From NCBI GenBank assembly GCA_963204915.1, contig CAUJHS010000057.1:62001-126000 (forward strand): a DNA stretch of 64,000 nt. The letters run 5' to 3'. A program made the position numbers and the translations under genes. Shown piece after piece: positions 35,456-44,046 of this stretch. Position 1 is the first letter of the stretch; the number at the start of each line of letters is the position of its first letter. The notes beneath the pieces are model-generated. The model ran no database searches. It was not told the DNA's origin and worked only from the letters and a program-made list of their open reading frames with translations. This DNA comes from Planctomycetota bacterium (GTDB lineage Bacteria; Planctomycetota; Planctomycetia; Pirellulales; Pirellulaceae).

Positions 35456-38386
35456 ATGGAAATTGCGTGTCCTGAGTGTCGGAAAACCATTGAATACTCG
35501 CGCGAACCGCCGCGTTTTTGCAGCCATTGCGGAACGGCCTTAGCCGAAACGTCTGCCGGCGCCGACGCAACCGTCGATCATGAAGAGCAGACGCAGGCCC
35601 CTGGCGCCGAAACATCGTCCTCGGCGGCGACGCCGGCCGTGTTGGGCGATTACCGCGTGCTGCGCGAGTTGGGCCGCGGCGGCATGGGCGTGGTGTACGA
35701 GGCCGAGCAAATCGAAACGGGCCGCCATGTGGCCCTCAAACTCTTGCCTCCGCGCGTGCAAGGCTCGCCCGAAACGGTCGAGCGCTTCCTGCGCGAAGGA
35801 CGACTCGCCGCCTCGCTTTCGCATCCGCGCTCCACGTTCATTTACGCTGCGGGCGAGGTGGACGGGAAGTTCTACATCGCCATGGAGTTGATGCCCGGCG
35901 GCACGGTGAAAGATGTTGTCGACCGCGAGGGACCGCTTCCTGTGGGGCGCGCCGTGGATTATGTGCTGGACGCGATCGACGGGCTTGAAGCGGCGCATGC
36001 GGTCGGGGTCATCCATCGCGATGTGAAACCTTCGAACTGTTTTCTCGACGCCGACGGACGGGTGAAAGTGGGCGATTACGGGCTTTCCAAGTCGCTCGCC
36101 CCCGGCGCCGAATTGACCCGCACCGGCGCATTCCTGGGCACACCGCTATTCGCGGCGCCTGAGCAAATACGCGGCGAAGCGGTCGATGCGCGCACCGACA
36201 TTTACGCCCTGGGCGCCACGTTGTACTTCTTGCTGACGGGGCGCGGCCCGTTTACGGGCAATGCGGCGCAGGTCATTGCGAAGATCTCGTCCGATGCGCC
36301 TCCTTTACTGCGCACCTTGCGCCCGGACCTCCCGCGCGACTTGGAGCGACTCGTCGCACGTTCGCTGGAAAAGGACCCTGAGCGGCGCTTCGCCGACGCC
36401 GACGAGCTGCGCCGCGCGTTGGCGCCGTTTGGCACGCGCGGGGCGTCGATTGCCGACCTGGGACGACGGCTTGCCGCGTTCTTTTTGGATGTGGGCATTA
36501 TTGGCATGGTGTCGTCGCTGACGACGGTGCTAATGATCATGGCGGTGTTAGTCACCTCGTCCAGTTTCGAAACGGCGATGTCGTCCTGGGTGGTCCTGAT
36601 TAGTGGCTTGTTCGGCACGGTGCTTGCCATCGCCTATTTTGCGGTGTTTGAAGGCGTTTGGGGTTGTGCGCTGGGCAAATGGCTGCTCGGTTTAAGCGTG
36701 GTTGACCAACATGGCACGGCCCCCGGTTGCTGGCGCGCGTTCCTGCGTGCGGCCATGATTCCCGGCGTATCGCACGTAACGGCGGTCTTCGCTCCGCTGA
36801 CCTTCTCTGAGGCGGTTACCTATGGCATTGAGCGACTTTACGGCGGCCCCTCGACCACGATGGCCATGTTCGGCAGCCAGGTGGTGGGCTTAGTCGGCTG
36901 GGCTGCGGCGCTCGTGTTCCTGACGACCATGCGGCGCAGCAACGGATATCGGGGCATGCATGAACTGGCCAGCGGCACGCGCACCGTCAGCTTGCGTACA
37001 ACGGAAGGCGCCTGGCGCGAGATCAGCCTGCCAACCACCTTGCCTGTCGCTCTGGGAAGTTCACCGGCCGATGAAACCCTGGGCGCCGAAGAAGCGGCCC
37101 CCGACGCCGCCTGGTCGCGCGAGTTCGGACCGTTTCAAGCGCTGGGCATTCTGGGACGCAGCGGTTCGGCCGAAGTGTGGCAAGGCCGCGATCGCGCTCT
37201 GGAACGCTCGGCTTGGATCTTCTGGGAATCGGGCGATGAGTCAACCTGGACCGACGCGCGGCGGACGGTGACGCGCGCCACACGTCCGCACTGGCTGCAA
37301 GGCGGCGAAACCCAGGGGCGCCGCTGGGAAGCCTGCGAAGCGGTGTCCGGCGCTCCGCTGGTCGAGTTATTCGCCCCTGAGTCGGGGCTGCCGTGGGTGC
37401 AAGGTCGAAGCGTGCTCACGGAATTGGCTGCTGAACTGCGCGCCGCCGCGGCCGATGGCTCGTTGCCCGAGTCGCTTTCGATTGAGCAATTGTGGATTGA
37501 CCGCACCGGCCGGCTCAAGTTGCTCGACGCGCCGCTCACGCCGCAATCTTCCCCTTTTTCCGCCGCGGGCGAGGGCGACGTCGTCTCGCCAGGCGCCGAT
37601 GCCACGCCTACTGAGCCATCGAACAAGAATCCAACGGACAAGAATCCAACGACCGAAAGTCCATCCGCCGCAGCGCGGGCCACGGCGTTCTTTCGCGATG
37701 TGGCGTTTCACTGCGTGCGCGGCCAGTTGTTGCCGGGGCATGTCCAGGAATTCATGGACGCGCTGCGCGACAGGCCGGCCGCTCCTGAAACGCTGGACTG
37801 GGCCTTTGGGCAATTGGAGGCGTTCGCCGCTCGTCCGGCCGCCGTACATTGGGATCATCGTTTAGCCACGTTGGCCATGAGCGCCAGCACCGAACAAACC
37901 GTATATCTCATGATCGCCGGAGTTCCCACGGTCGCACTGGCGGCGCTCGGCGCAACGCCCGATGTTGTGGTGACCTTGGCGGCCTCATTCCTGACGCTTC
38001 TGGCCCCGCTGGGCGTGGGTTATTGGTTGCGCGGCGGTCCCGTATTTCTCTTGACCGGCGTGCAAGTTCGGCTCCGCAACGGTCAGCCGGCAAGTCGCCT
38101 GCGCTGCGCCTGGCGCAGTTTGTGTGCGTGGACGCCCGTCATGCTGGGCAACGCGTTCTTAACGCTCACGACGACGCAGTCTCTGTTCTATCCAAGCGAT
38201 GACGTGGTCGCTGCGCCGTCTGGCGATCTCTCGGAAGGAGACCTGATCGTATTGTTCGGATTCCTGGTGCTCTGGTCGTTGTTGATCTTGCTGCCATTGC
38301 ACGCGATTGGCGCTATTGTGGCTGTGATGAGTCCGCGGCGCGGCCTGCAGGACTTCCTGTCCGGCGCCGTGTTGGCGCCAAAGTAA
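35456..38386 (+). CDS. Zinc-ribbon Ser/Thr kinase fused to RDD membrane domain and a second pseudokinase/RDD-like half
   Basis: The ATG at 35456 gives 976 residues. Domains in order: zinc ribbon (residues 5-26, CPEC and CSHC); Hanks-type kinase about 65-325 with ELGRGGMGVVYEA, VALKLL (Lys95), HRDVKPSN (187-194), DYG in place of DFG (207-209) and FAAPEQ; RDD membrane domain about 336-511 (RRLAAFFLDVG, GCALGKWLLGLSVVDQHG, MHELASGTRTV). A second kinase-like N-lobe follows at about 557-640 (FGPFQALGILGRSGSAEVWQ) lacking lysine and catalytic loop, then further membrane segments resembling a diverged RDD (GVQVRLRNGQPASRLRCAWR). The first kinase looks active. Substrates unknown; inner membrane. It is followed 30 bases later by a zinc-ribbon DUF4190-like protein. 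Confidence 0.86.
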   Translation: MEIACPECRKTIEYSREPPRFCSHCGTALAETSAGADATVDHEEQTQAPGAETSSSAATPAVLGDYRVLRELGRGGMGVVYEAEQIETGRHVALKLLPPRVQGSPETVERFLREGRLAASLSHPRSTFIYAAGEVDGKFYIAMELMPGGTVKDVVDREGPLPVGRAVDYVLDAIDGLEAAHAVGVIHRDVKPSNCFLDADGRVKVGDYGLSKSLAPGAELTRTGAFLGTPLFAAPEQIRGEAVDARTDIYALGATLYFLLTGRGPFTGNAAQVIAKISSDAPPLLRTLRPDLPRDLERLVARSLEKDPERRFADADELRRALAPFGTRGASIADLGRRLAAFFLDVGIIGMVSSLTTVLMIMAVLVTSSSFETAMSSWVVLISGLFGTVLAIAYFAVFEGVWGCALGKWLLGLSVVDQHGTAPGCWRAFLRAAMIPGVSHVTAVFAPLTFSEAVTYGIERLYGGPSTTMAMFGSQVVGLVGWAAALVFLTTMRRSNGYRGMHELASGTRTVSLRTTEGAWREISLPTTLPVALGSSPADETLGAEEAAPDAAWSREFGPFQALGILGRSGSAEVWQGRDRALERSAWIFWESGDESTWTDARRTVTRATRPHWLQGGETQGRRWEACEAVSGAPLVELFAPESGLPWVQGRSVLTELAAELRAAAADGSLPESLSIEQLWIDRTGRLKLLDAPLTPQSSPFSAAGEGDVVSPGADATPTEPSNKNPTDKNPTTESPSAAARATAFFRDVAFHCVRGQLLPGHVQEFMDALRDRPAAPETLDWAFGQLEAFAARPAAVHWDHRLATLAMSASTEQTVYLMIAGVPTVALAALGATPDVVVTLAASFLTLLAPLGVGYWLRGGPVFLLTGVQVRLRNGQPASRLRCAWRSLCAWTPVMLGNAFLTLTTTQSLFYPSDDVVAAPSGDLSEGDLIVLFGFLVLWSLLILLPLHAIGAIVAVMSPRRGLQDFLSGAVLAPK

Positions 38387-38416
38387 ACCTAGGTTGCGTC
38401 GGAAACCAAAAAACGC

Positions 38417-39334
38417 ATGAGCGCTTCGACGTCCGCCATTACGTTGCTGCTTTGCCCCCACTGCCAGGCTCCCTTGGCGGGCGAGGGAGTCGCGCCCCGC
38501 CAGCGGCTGCGCTGTGCGCGCTGTCGCGGTCAGTTTCTCGCGCCGGGCAAACCTGCGCAGCGCCCGATTCATCGGCGCGCGGTCGCTTCATTCGTGTGGG
38601 GACTGCTCTCGGTGTTGGGCCTCTGCTTGACCGGCGTTCCGGCGATCGTGCTGGGCATTCTGGCCCTCGGCGAGATCCGCCGTAATCCCGGCAAGATGCG
38701 CGGACAGGGACTGGCCGTCGCCGGCATCTCACTGGGCGCTGTGTTTGCCGTAATTGGCGTAATGGTGGCCTTGTCTGTTGGCTGGATGCACTTCGTCATG
38801 GACAAAGTGCAAATCGCCGCCGAACCCGAAGACGTAGCGCGCATGACGGAGAACGTCATCACGTGGACGCTTCCGCCGAACGTCGAGCCGATCCGGGGCG
38901 TGAACGCCTTCGCGACAACGCAAATCGTCTACGGCGACCAAGCAGAGCCGCCGTCAATTCGCATTGGGCTCTACCGGACGACGGGAGTCCGGGCAGGGCA
39001 GGAAGCGCCTCCCAAGCAGGGACGTAGAATCCACGAGCTGGAGCAACGCCAAGAATTGCTCGCCGTAAAGAATACGCAGACGCTCGGCCGACGAACCCTC
39101 ACGGCCGCCATCGAGGGACAAGGCCAGGAATTGACCGAGAACACCTTTCAAGACACCGCCAGCCGCGAGATATTCCGGCAATACGCCGTGTCGCTACCGA
39201 CCGACGATGGCGTGGTGCATGTACTTATGATGGTGCGCGGCGCCAAGACCGAAGGGAATGACCCGGCGTTCCCGCTCGAAGAAGACCAGGTGCTTCGGTT
39301 CTACGAGTCGCTCGCGCTGCGGCGGAGCAAGTAG
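38417..39334 (+). CDS. Zinc-ribbon membrane protein with DUF4190-like segment
   Basis: The 305-residue protein starts with a ribbon (CPHCQAPLAGE, then CARCRGQF), then two membrane helices around a DUF4190-like motif: SFVWGLLSVLGLCLTGVPAI, LGILALGEIRRNPGKMRGQG, LAVAGISLGAVFAVIGV. The C-terminal 170 residues are soluble and probably extracytoplasmic, with a possible sensor role (inference). The start at 38417 is only 30 bases after the kinase gene, so they likely form an operon; both carry N-terminal zinc ribbons. Confidence 0.75.
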   Translation: MSASTSAITLLLCPHCQAPLAGEGVAPRQRLRCARCRGQFLAPGKPAQRPIHRRAVASFVWGLLSVLGLCLTGVPAIVLGILALGEIRRNPGKMRGQGLAVAGISLGAVFAVIGVMVALSVGWMHFVMDKVQIAAEPEDVARMTENVITWTLPPNVEPIRGVNAFATTQIVYGDQAEPPSIRIGLYRTTGVRAGQEAPPKQGRRIHELEQRQELLAVKNTQTLGRRTLTAAIEGQGQELTENTFQDTASREIFRQYAVSLPTDDGVVHVLMMVRGAKTEGNDPAFPLEEDQVLRFYESLALRRSK

Positions 39335-39374
39335 CGGTTGTTGGCCCCGCCGCGCCCGTGCATGCGACAGCAAG

Positions 39375-41102
39375 TTATTGCGGAATGCGGCTTCCCGGCA
39401 AGGCGGCTTGCGCCGCCGCCGCGGGCACGAAGATCCAATAAGGCAGCCCCGCATATTTGGCCATTTGCAGGCGATGGCGGCGATCCGGCGGAAGCGACTC
39501 GTGCACCACGTGGTACAGGTCGGCGATGATCGAGTCGTTATCGCCATAGTACGAGTGCCCGAGCAGGCTGGAGTCGATGGCCGAAACGTCGATCGTGTCG
39601 AGCCCCGGAGCCACGACGAGGTTCGCCCCCGACTCGCCAGCCCGTGGATACGCGTGAATGGTGCGTGAGGCCATCAAGGCCTGGTCGTTCGAGGAGGCGT
39701 ACAACGTCACACGCTGAGCGACCTTGGTCATCGCGGGCGCCAAGTCGCGCCGGAACACTTCGGCGTCAATGTCGGGCGCCGCCAGTACGACCTGGTTAAA
39801 CAATTTGTTGTCCTGCTGCATTTCCCGCGCGAATTCGCGCAGGGCGTTGCTGAGGGCGCGCGTTCCCATGCTGTGGCCCACCAGGTTGATGGCGTCGGCG
39901 CCGGATTTTTCGCGCAGCTGCCCGAGGAACTCCTTCAAATGCGGGACGGTCCACTCCACATTGTTCTCATCGGCGGAATACAGCAGCAATCCGCCGTGCG
40001 ACGGCCAGCTATAGCACACCGCCGCGCCGGGGAACTTCAGGTCGTAGGCGATTTGGGCCGTGCGCCGCACGGCGCTGTCAAAGCTCACGTTATAACCGTG
40101 AATGAACACGAGCAATTCGCGGCGCGAGGAAGCCGCAACGGTGTCGCGCAAGCGATGGAAGAACCTTTCTGGCTCGTACTCGCGCGCCTCAAGAATGCTC
40201 ACATGCCGCTCGGGGTCTTCGCGAAACTCAAGCCGCAAGATCGAAGGGGATTCGACTTCGCCCACCGTATGATTGAACGGAATACTCACGCGACACAGCC
40301 CCATTTCCAACGCGCCGCGGCCATCGCCATATTGGACGATTTCGTTCTCCAGGGCGTAACGAGATTTGACCATGCGCGTCATGGCCGACACCCCCAGCAC
40401 ACTGGCGACGATGCCGCCCGAGACGCCAATGATCAACAACGCACGGGGTTGTGAGATCAACAAGAAAAAGCCCGAAATCACGAGTGTTCCCGCCAGCACG
40501 CCCAGCGCTCCGCGGTAATGCCGCACATAGTCGCGCAGATCGGGCGGGGTCGCTTCGAGCGGTGCGCGGTCGGTGCCGTAAAAGACATTGACGACGTGAT
40601 ATTTTTCCTGCGGCGGGGGCGCCGCGGCTCGCGCTGCAATGCGAGGCGTCGCTGGCGCTGCTTCAGCCGGCTCCGCGGCGGCCGTTGAATGGGGCGCCGT
40701 CGGCGCATCGCGCGGCGTGGGCTCAGGAGGCGGCTCGCTGGCGGCCGGCTCGGCGCTGAACGGCGCAAACATCGAGTAGCTATGGTCTTCCTGCGGCGCG
40801 AATTGCGGCTCCGCAGCAAGAGGAGGCGCCGATCCCGCCGTCATCGCCCTGACATGCACGTCAGGCGCGTAAGACGAAACGTCATCGTGCGGAGGTGCCG
40901 CGCCTCCGGCAGGCCAATCACTCGGCGAGGTCGCTTCGCTGGCGGTCGCATGCGGCGCCGCCCCGCCCGTTTGCGGCTCGCCCTCCGAGGGATACGCCGT
41001 CTCGGCCGGCGCACTGGCGGCGGGGGCCGCATCTTTGGCGCTGCAGCCCAAGGTCAGTGAAAGCCCCAACAACAACCCGACGCCCCAACGTTGCTCGTTC
41101 AT
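39375..41102 (-). CDS. Lipoprotein alpha/beta hydrolase, DUF900 family
   Basis: The ATG at 41102 gives 575 residues beginning with a lipoprotein leader (GVGLLLGLSLTLGC). A long Ala/Pro/Glu-rich, low-complexity linker follows, then PP..YHVVNVFYGTDRAPLEA, two membrane segments (GALGVLAGTLVISGFFLLIS, LLIIGVSGGIVASVLGV) and a DUF900 hydrolase domain: LLVFIHGYNVSFDSAVRRTA (oxyanion region), AVCYSWPSHG, INLVGHSMGTRALSNALREF with the nucleophile in GHSMG, APDIDAEVF (acid region) and a late His. DUF900 proteins are predicted esterases or lipases; the substrate is unknown. An in-frame upstream extension to 41231 is not supported by the leader. Confidence 0.85.
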   Translation of the reverse strand: MNEQRWGVGLLLGLSLTLGCSAKDAAPAASAPAETAYPSEGEPQTGGAAPHATASEATSPSDWPAGGAAPPHDDVSSYAPDVHVRAMTAGSAPPLAAEPQFAPQEDHSYSMFAPFSAEPAASEPPPEPTPRDAPTAPHSTAAAEPAEAAPATPRIAARAAAPPPQEKYHVVNVFYGTDRAPLEATPPDLRDYVRHYRGALGVLAGTLVISGFFLLISQPRALLIIGVSGGIVASVLGVSAMTRMVKSRYALENEIVQYGDGRGALEMGLCRVSIPFNHTVGEVESPSILRLEFREDPERHVSILEAREYEPERFFHRLRDTVAASSRRELLVFIHGYNVSFDSAVRRTAQIAYDLKFPGAAVCYSWPSHGGLLLYSADENNVEWTVPHLKEFLGQLREKSGADAINLVGHSMGTRALSNALREFAREMQQDNKLFNQVVLAAPDIDAEVFRRDLAPAMTKVAQRVTLYASSNDQALMASRTIHAYPRAGESGANLVVAPGLDTIDVSAIDSSLLGHSYYGDNDSIIADLYHVVHESLPPDRRHRLQMAKYAGLPYWIFVPAAAAQAALPGSRIPQ

Positions 41103-41210
41103 CCGTGAACCAGCCTCCGTAGCATGAGACAAGCTCGGCGCAGACGCGCCGCGCGCGAACACTACCAAAAACTCCCCTCGCGCGGGAAGACGAGATCGCC
41201 GCAAACGCAA

Positions 41211-41246
41211 AAAGGACGCGATCGTTCTCACGATCGCGCCCTTTTT
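41211..41246 (-). terminator. Terminator of the gene at 41335-42009, T-rich on both strands
   Basis: A perfect 9-bp stem (41217-41225 with 41230-41238) and a 4-base TCTC loop are flanked by AAAAAGG on the left and CCCTTTTT on the right, so the stem is followed by Ts in either direction. On the minus strand it lies about 90 bases past the stop at 41335. Confidence 0.85.
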
Positions 41247-41334
41247 ACTTGTCCGGCTCCACGAGAGCCGAAGGGACGAAGGATGCTTGCTATTGCGAAG
41301 TCTTGGACCTGTCGAAACCGATCGGCGACTTCAG

Positions 41335-42009
41335 TTATCGGGCGGCGATGCCCGTGGCCCCGGGAGCGAAGTTCATTTCAAATTGCAGGCTGACCAGGAA
41401 CTTCTTGGCCGCGGCGTACTCGCCCGGTTGAACGTTGTGGACCACAAGGCGGAGCTTTTCGACCATCTGGGCGGCCAGGAGTTGGACTTCGCGGCTTTCG
41501 GGGCCGGCGCCGCCACGTTCGGCCATCAGGCGGTCAATCGCTTCACGCTCTTCGGCAAAGTATTCATGTTGGAACACGGCCGGCCATACGATCGCATTGC
41601 GAGCGGCGTCAAAGTTGAAGGCCGCCAGACGTTCCGGATTACGCATTTTGGCGTAGCGAATCAAATCTTCTTGGGTGGGGCGCTGGCCGCGTTCTTCGGC
41701 GCGAGCTTCCCGGTTGAGCTTTCGCATATCAAAGTAGGTGGCCGTGGCCTTGAGGCGGTTATCCAGGTAACGGCTGTAGGCTTCTTGGCCGTTGATCATC
41801 GCCAGCGAGGTGTTGTACGTCGCTTCGCCCACTCCGCGGAAGAAGTCGGCGCCGCCGCGGCCAATGCCTTCTTCCAACGTCGAGGCGTGGCGATAGGCCA
41901 CCGGAGGCGACTGGGCGGGCGGGCCCGGCGTAAAGCTCGATTGAGCCGAAGCTGATCCCGCAACCAAGGCCAGGGCAACCAAAGTCAGGCTGGTGATCGT
42001 CGTCTTCAT
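41335..42009 (-). CDS. Exported hypothetical protein
   Basis: The 224-residue protein starts with a signal peptide (SLTLVALALVAGSASAQ). The mature part is alpha-helical and charged (LEEGIGRGGADFFRGVGEAT, ATATYFDMRKLNREARAEER, AVFQHEYFAEEREAIDRLMA), without membrane segments or cysteine. Similar short helical secreted proteins recur in planctomycetes (recollection), but I cannot name a family. Base use matches its neighbours. A strong terminator follows. An inverted repeat 170 bases upstream may be an operator. Confidence 0.75.
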   Translation of the reverse strand: MKTTITSLTLVALALVAGSASAQSSFTPGPPAQSPPVAYRHASTLEEGIGRGGADFFRGVGEATYNTSLAMINGQEAYSRYLDNRLKATATYFDMRKLNREARAEERGQRPTQEDLIRYAKMRNPERLAAFNFDAARNAIVWPAVFQHEYFAEEREAIDRLMAERGGAGPESREVQLLAAQMVEKLRLVVHNVQPGEYAAAKKFLVSLQFEMNFAPGATGIAAR

Positions 42010-42357
42010 CGTTTTTATCCTTCGTCGTTCAGGAGGGGTTGCTGTTGTGATGGTTCTATGGAAAGCAACGTTTGGACCAAATTTCTATCACGCAAAGCAA
42101 TTGCAACGTAAAGCTAATGTTGGCAATGACTTAAAAATTTTCATGCGACTTGGGACGCTTGCGAGAGGCCCGCATTTCTCATCTCATTTTGAGAAACGGT
42201 TCTCAAATTGAGACGTCGTAAGAGCTGGCTTGCAAAAGCCGGCTCGCTATGATGAGAACGACCTGCCGGAAAGGTTCTTCCTGTTGCGCTAAGAGTTCGC
42301 CAATTAAACCATTGTGGCAAGAACAATACCCTGCCTTTGGAATGAACATTGGGATTC
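42010..42357. other. Divergent promoter region with an inverted repeat
   Basis: About 350 bases, AT-richer than average, between the exported protein gene and the acyl-CoA carboxylase gene. It should hold both promoters. The only strong element seen is the inverted repeat at 42182-42213, listed separately. Confidence 0.5.
42182..42213. promoter_or_regulatory. Nested inverted repeat, candidate operator
   Basis: Two 14-base halves (42182-42195 and 42200-42213) separated by ACGG are inverted copies with one mismatch; the inner TTTGAGAA/TTCTCAAA arms are perfect. Each half is itself nearly palindromic. It sits about 145 bases before the carboxylase ATG and about 170 bases before the divergent gene. 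Its form suits a dimeric or tetrameric regulator. Confidence 0.5.
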
Positions 42358-43986
42358 ATGAATTCGTCCTCACCTCCTGTCGCTCTTCAACAACTCACCG
42401 AGGCGCTCCGTGAGCAAGAGGAAGAAATTCGCCAAGGTGGGGGGGCGAAGGCCATCCAACGGCAACACGCCAAAGGACGTCTCACCGCGCGGGAGCGGCT
42501 TGCTCGACTCATCGACCCCGGCGCACCCCCCCTGGAGATTGGGCTATGGGCCGGGTTTGAAATGTACGAAGCGTGGGGAGGAGCCCCCGCCGCGGGCGTT
42601 GTCACCGTGATTGCCCCGGTTGCGGGCCGGCGGCATATGATCATCGCCAACGACGCCACCGTGAAGGCCGGTGCGTTCTTTCCCGCCACGGCGAAGAAGG
42701 TGCTTCGGGCGCAGCGCCTTGCCTTTGCCAATCGACTGCCGCTGATTTACCTGGTCGACTCAGCCGGTGTGTTTTTACCGCTGCAGGAGGATGTGTTTCC
42801 CGACGAAGACGACTTTGGCCGGATCTTTCGCAACAACGCGGTCCTGTCCGCGGCGGGTGTACCGCAAATTGCCGCGATCATGGGCAATTGCGTGGCTGGC
42901 GGCGGATACTTGCCTGTGTTATGCGACAAAACGCTCATGACGGAAGGCTCAGGGCTTTATCTGGCCGGACCGGCGTTGGTGAAAAGCGCCATCGGGCAGG
43001 AAGTTTCCAGCGAAGATCTAGGCGGCGCCGCCATGCACGCGACCATCAGCGGGACCATCGACTTTCGCGAACCGACGGACGAAGCGTGTCTCGACCGAAT
43101 TCGTCGCCTGGTCGAGACGGGACGACCCGACCCCATTCAACCGCCGCCCCCGTTCCAACGTTTGGCGCCGGCGCCGCCCAGCCGTCCTGGCGCCGATTTG
43201 TACGACATCGTGCATCCCGACCCGCGCCGCGACTACGAAGTGCGCGACGTCCTGGCATGCCTGCTCGATCAAAATAGCTTCGACGAATACAAGCCCGAGT
43301 ACGGGCAGACGCTGGTCTGCGGCATTGGCCGCATCGGCGGGTTTCCGGTCGGAGTGATTGCGAACCAGCATCATCGCGTGACGTCGCCCGAGGGACGCTT
43401 CGAGTTCGGAGGCGTGGTTTACGTTGAAAGCGCCGAGAAAGCGGCCCGCTTCGTGATGGACTGCAATCAGAACTGGCTGCCGCTGGTGTTTCTGCAAGAC
43501 GTGAACGGCTTCATGGTTGGGCGCGAGGCCGAACGGTCCGGCATCATCAAGGCGGGCGCCAAACTTGTGAACGCCGTGAGCAACAGCCGCGTACCGAAAT
43601 TGACCGTACTCCTAGGCGGCTCCTTTGGGGCTGGCAATTACGCGTTGTGCGGCAAGGCGTTTGATCCGCGGTTCATTTTCGCCTGGCCGAACGCCCGGTG
43701 CGCCGTCATGGGCGGGCCGCAAGCCACGGCCACGCTATTAGACATCACCGTGAAAAGCCTGGAGCGGCAAGGTCATGCGGTGGACGCGGCAGAGTTGGCC
43801 GCCCTGAGAGATCAGGTGCGCAGCGACTACGACCGGCAAATGGACGCCCGCTATGGCGCGGCGCGCGGCTGGGTGGACGCGATCATCGATCCGGCCCACA
43901 CGCGCGACGTACTGGTTGCCGCGCTGGAGATCGCCACGCGACACGCCACGGACGAGCCGTTTCGCGTTGGCGTGTATCAAGTGTAG
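42358..43986 (+). CDS. Acyl-CoA carboxylase, beta (carboxyltransferase) subunit, MccB/PccB-like
   Basis: The ATG at 42358 gives 542 residues. AKGRLTARERLARLIDPGAP, YLVDSAGVFLPLQEDVFPDE, FGRIFRNNAVLSAAGVPQIA and MGNCVAGGGYLPVLCDKTLM match the N-terminal carboxyltransferase half of the methylcrotonyl/propionyl-CoA carboxylase family. GVIANQHHRVTSPEG, FLQDVNGFMVGREAE, GGSFGAGNYALCGKAFDPRF and FAWPNARCAVMGG match the C-terminal half. VFPDEDDFGRIF favours methylcrotonyl-CoA carboxylase (leucine breakdown), but the acyl group is uncertain. The partner biotin carboxylase subunit is not in the window. An in-frame TTG lies three codons upstream. Confidence 0.9.
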   Translation: MNSSSPPVALQQLTEALREQEEEIRQGGGAKAIQRQHAKGRLTARERLARLIDPGAPPLEIGLWAGFEMYEAWGGAPAAGVVTVIAPVAGRRHMIIANDATVKAGAFFPATAKKVLRAQRLAFANRLPLIYLVDSAGVFLPLQEDVFPDEDDFGRIFRNNAVLSAAGVPQIAAIMGNCVAGGGYLPVLCDKTLMTEGSGLYLAGPALVKSAIGQEVSSEDLGGAAMHATISGTIDFREPTDEACLDRIRRLVETGRPDPIQPPPPFQRLAPAPPSRPGADLYDIVHPDPRRDYEVRDVLACLLDQNSFDEYKPEYGQTLVCGIGRIGGFPVGVIANQHHRVTSPEGRFEFGGVVYVESAEKAARFVMDCNQNWLPLVFLQDVNGFMVGREAERSGIIKAGAKLVNAVSNSRVPKLTVLLGGSFGAGNYALCGKAFDPRFIFAWPNARCAVMGGPQATATLLDITVKSLERQGHAVDAAELAALRDQVRSDYDRQMDARYGAARGWVDAIIDPAHTRDVLVAALEIATRHATDEPFRVGVYQV

Positions 43987-44046
43987 CCATCTGCGCGTGA
44001 CCCGCCATTTAGCAGATTGCCGGCAGCCGAAGAAAACAGCGCGGTT

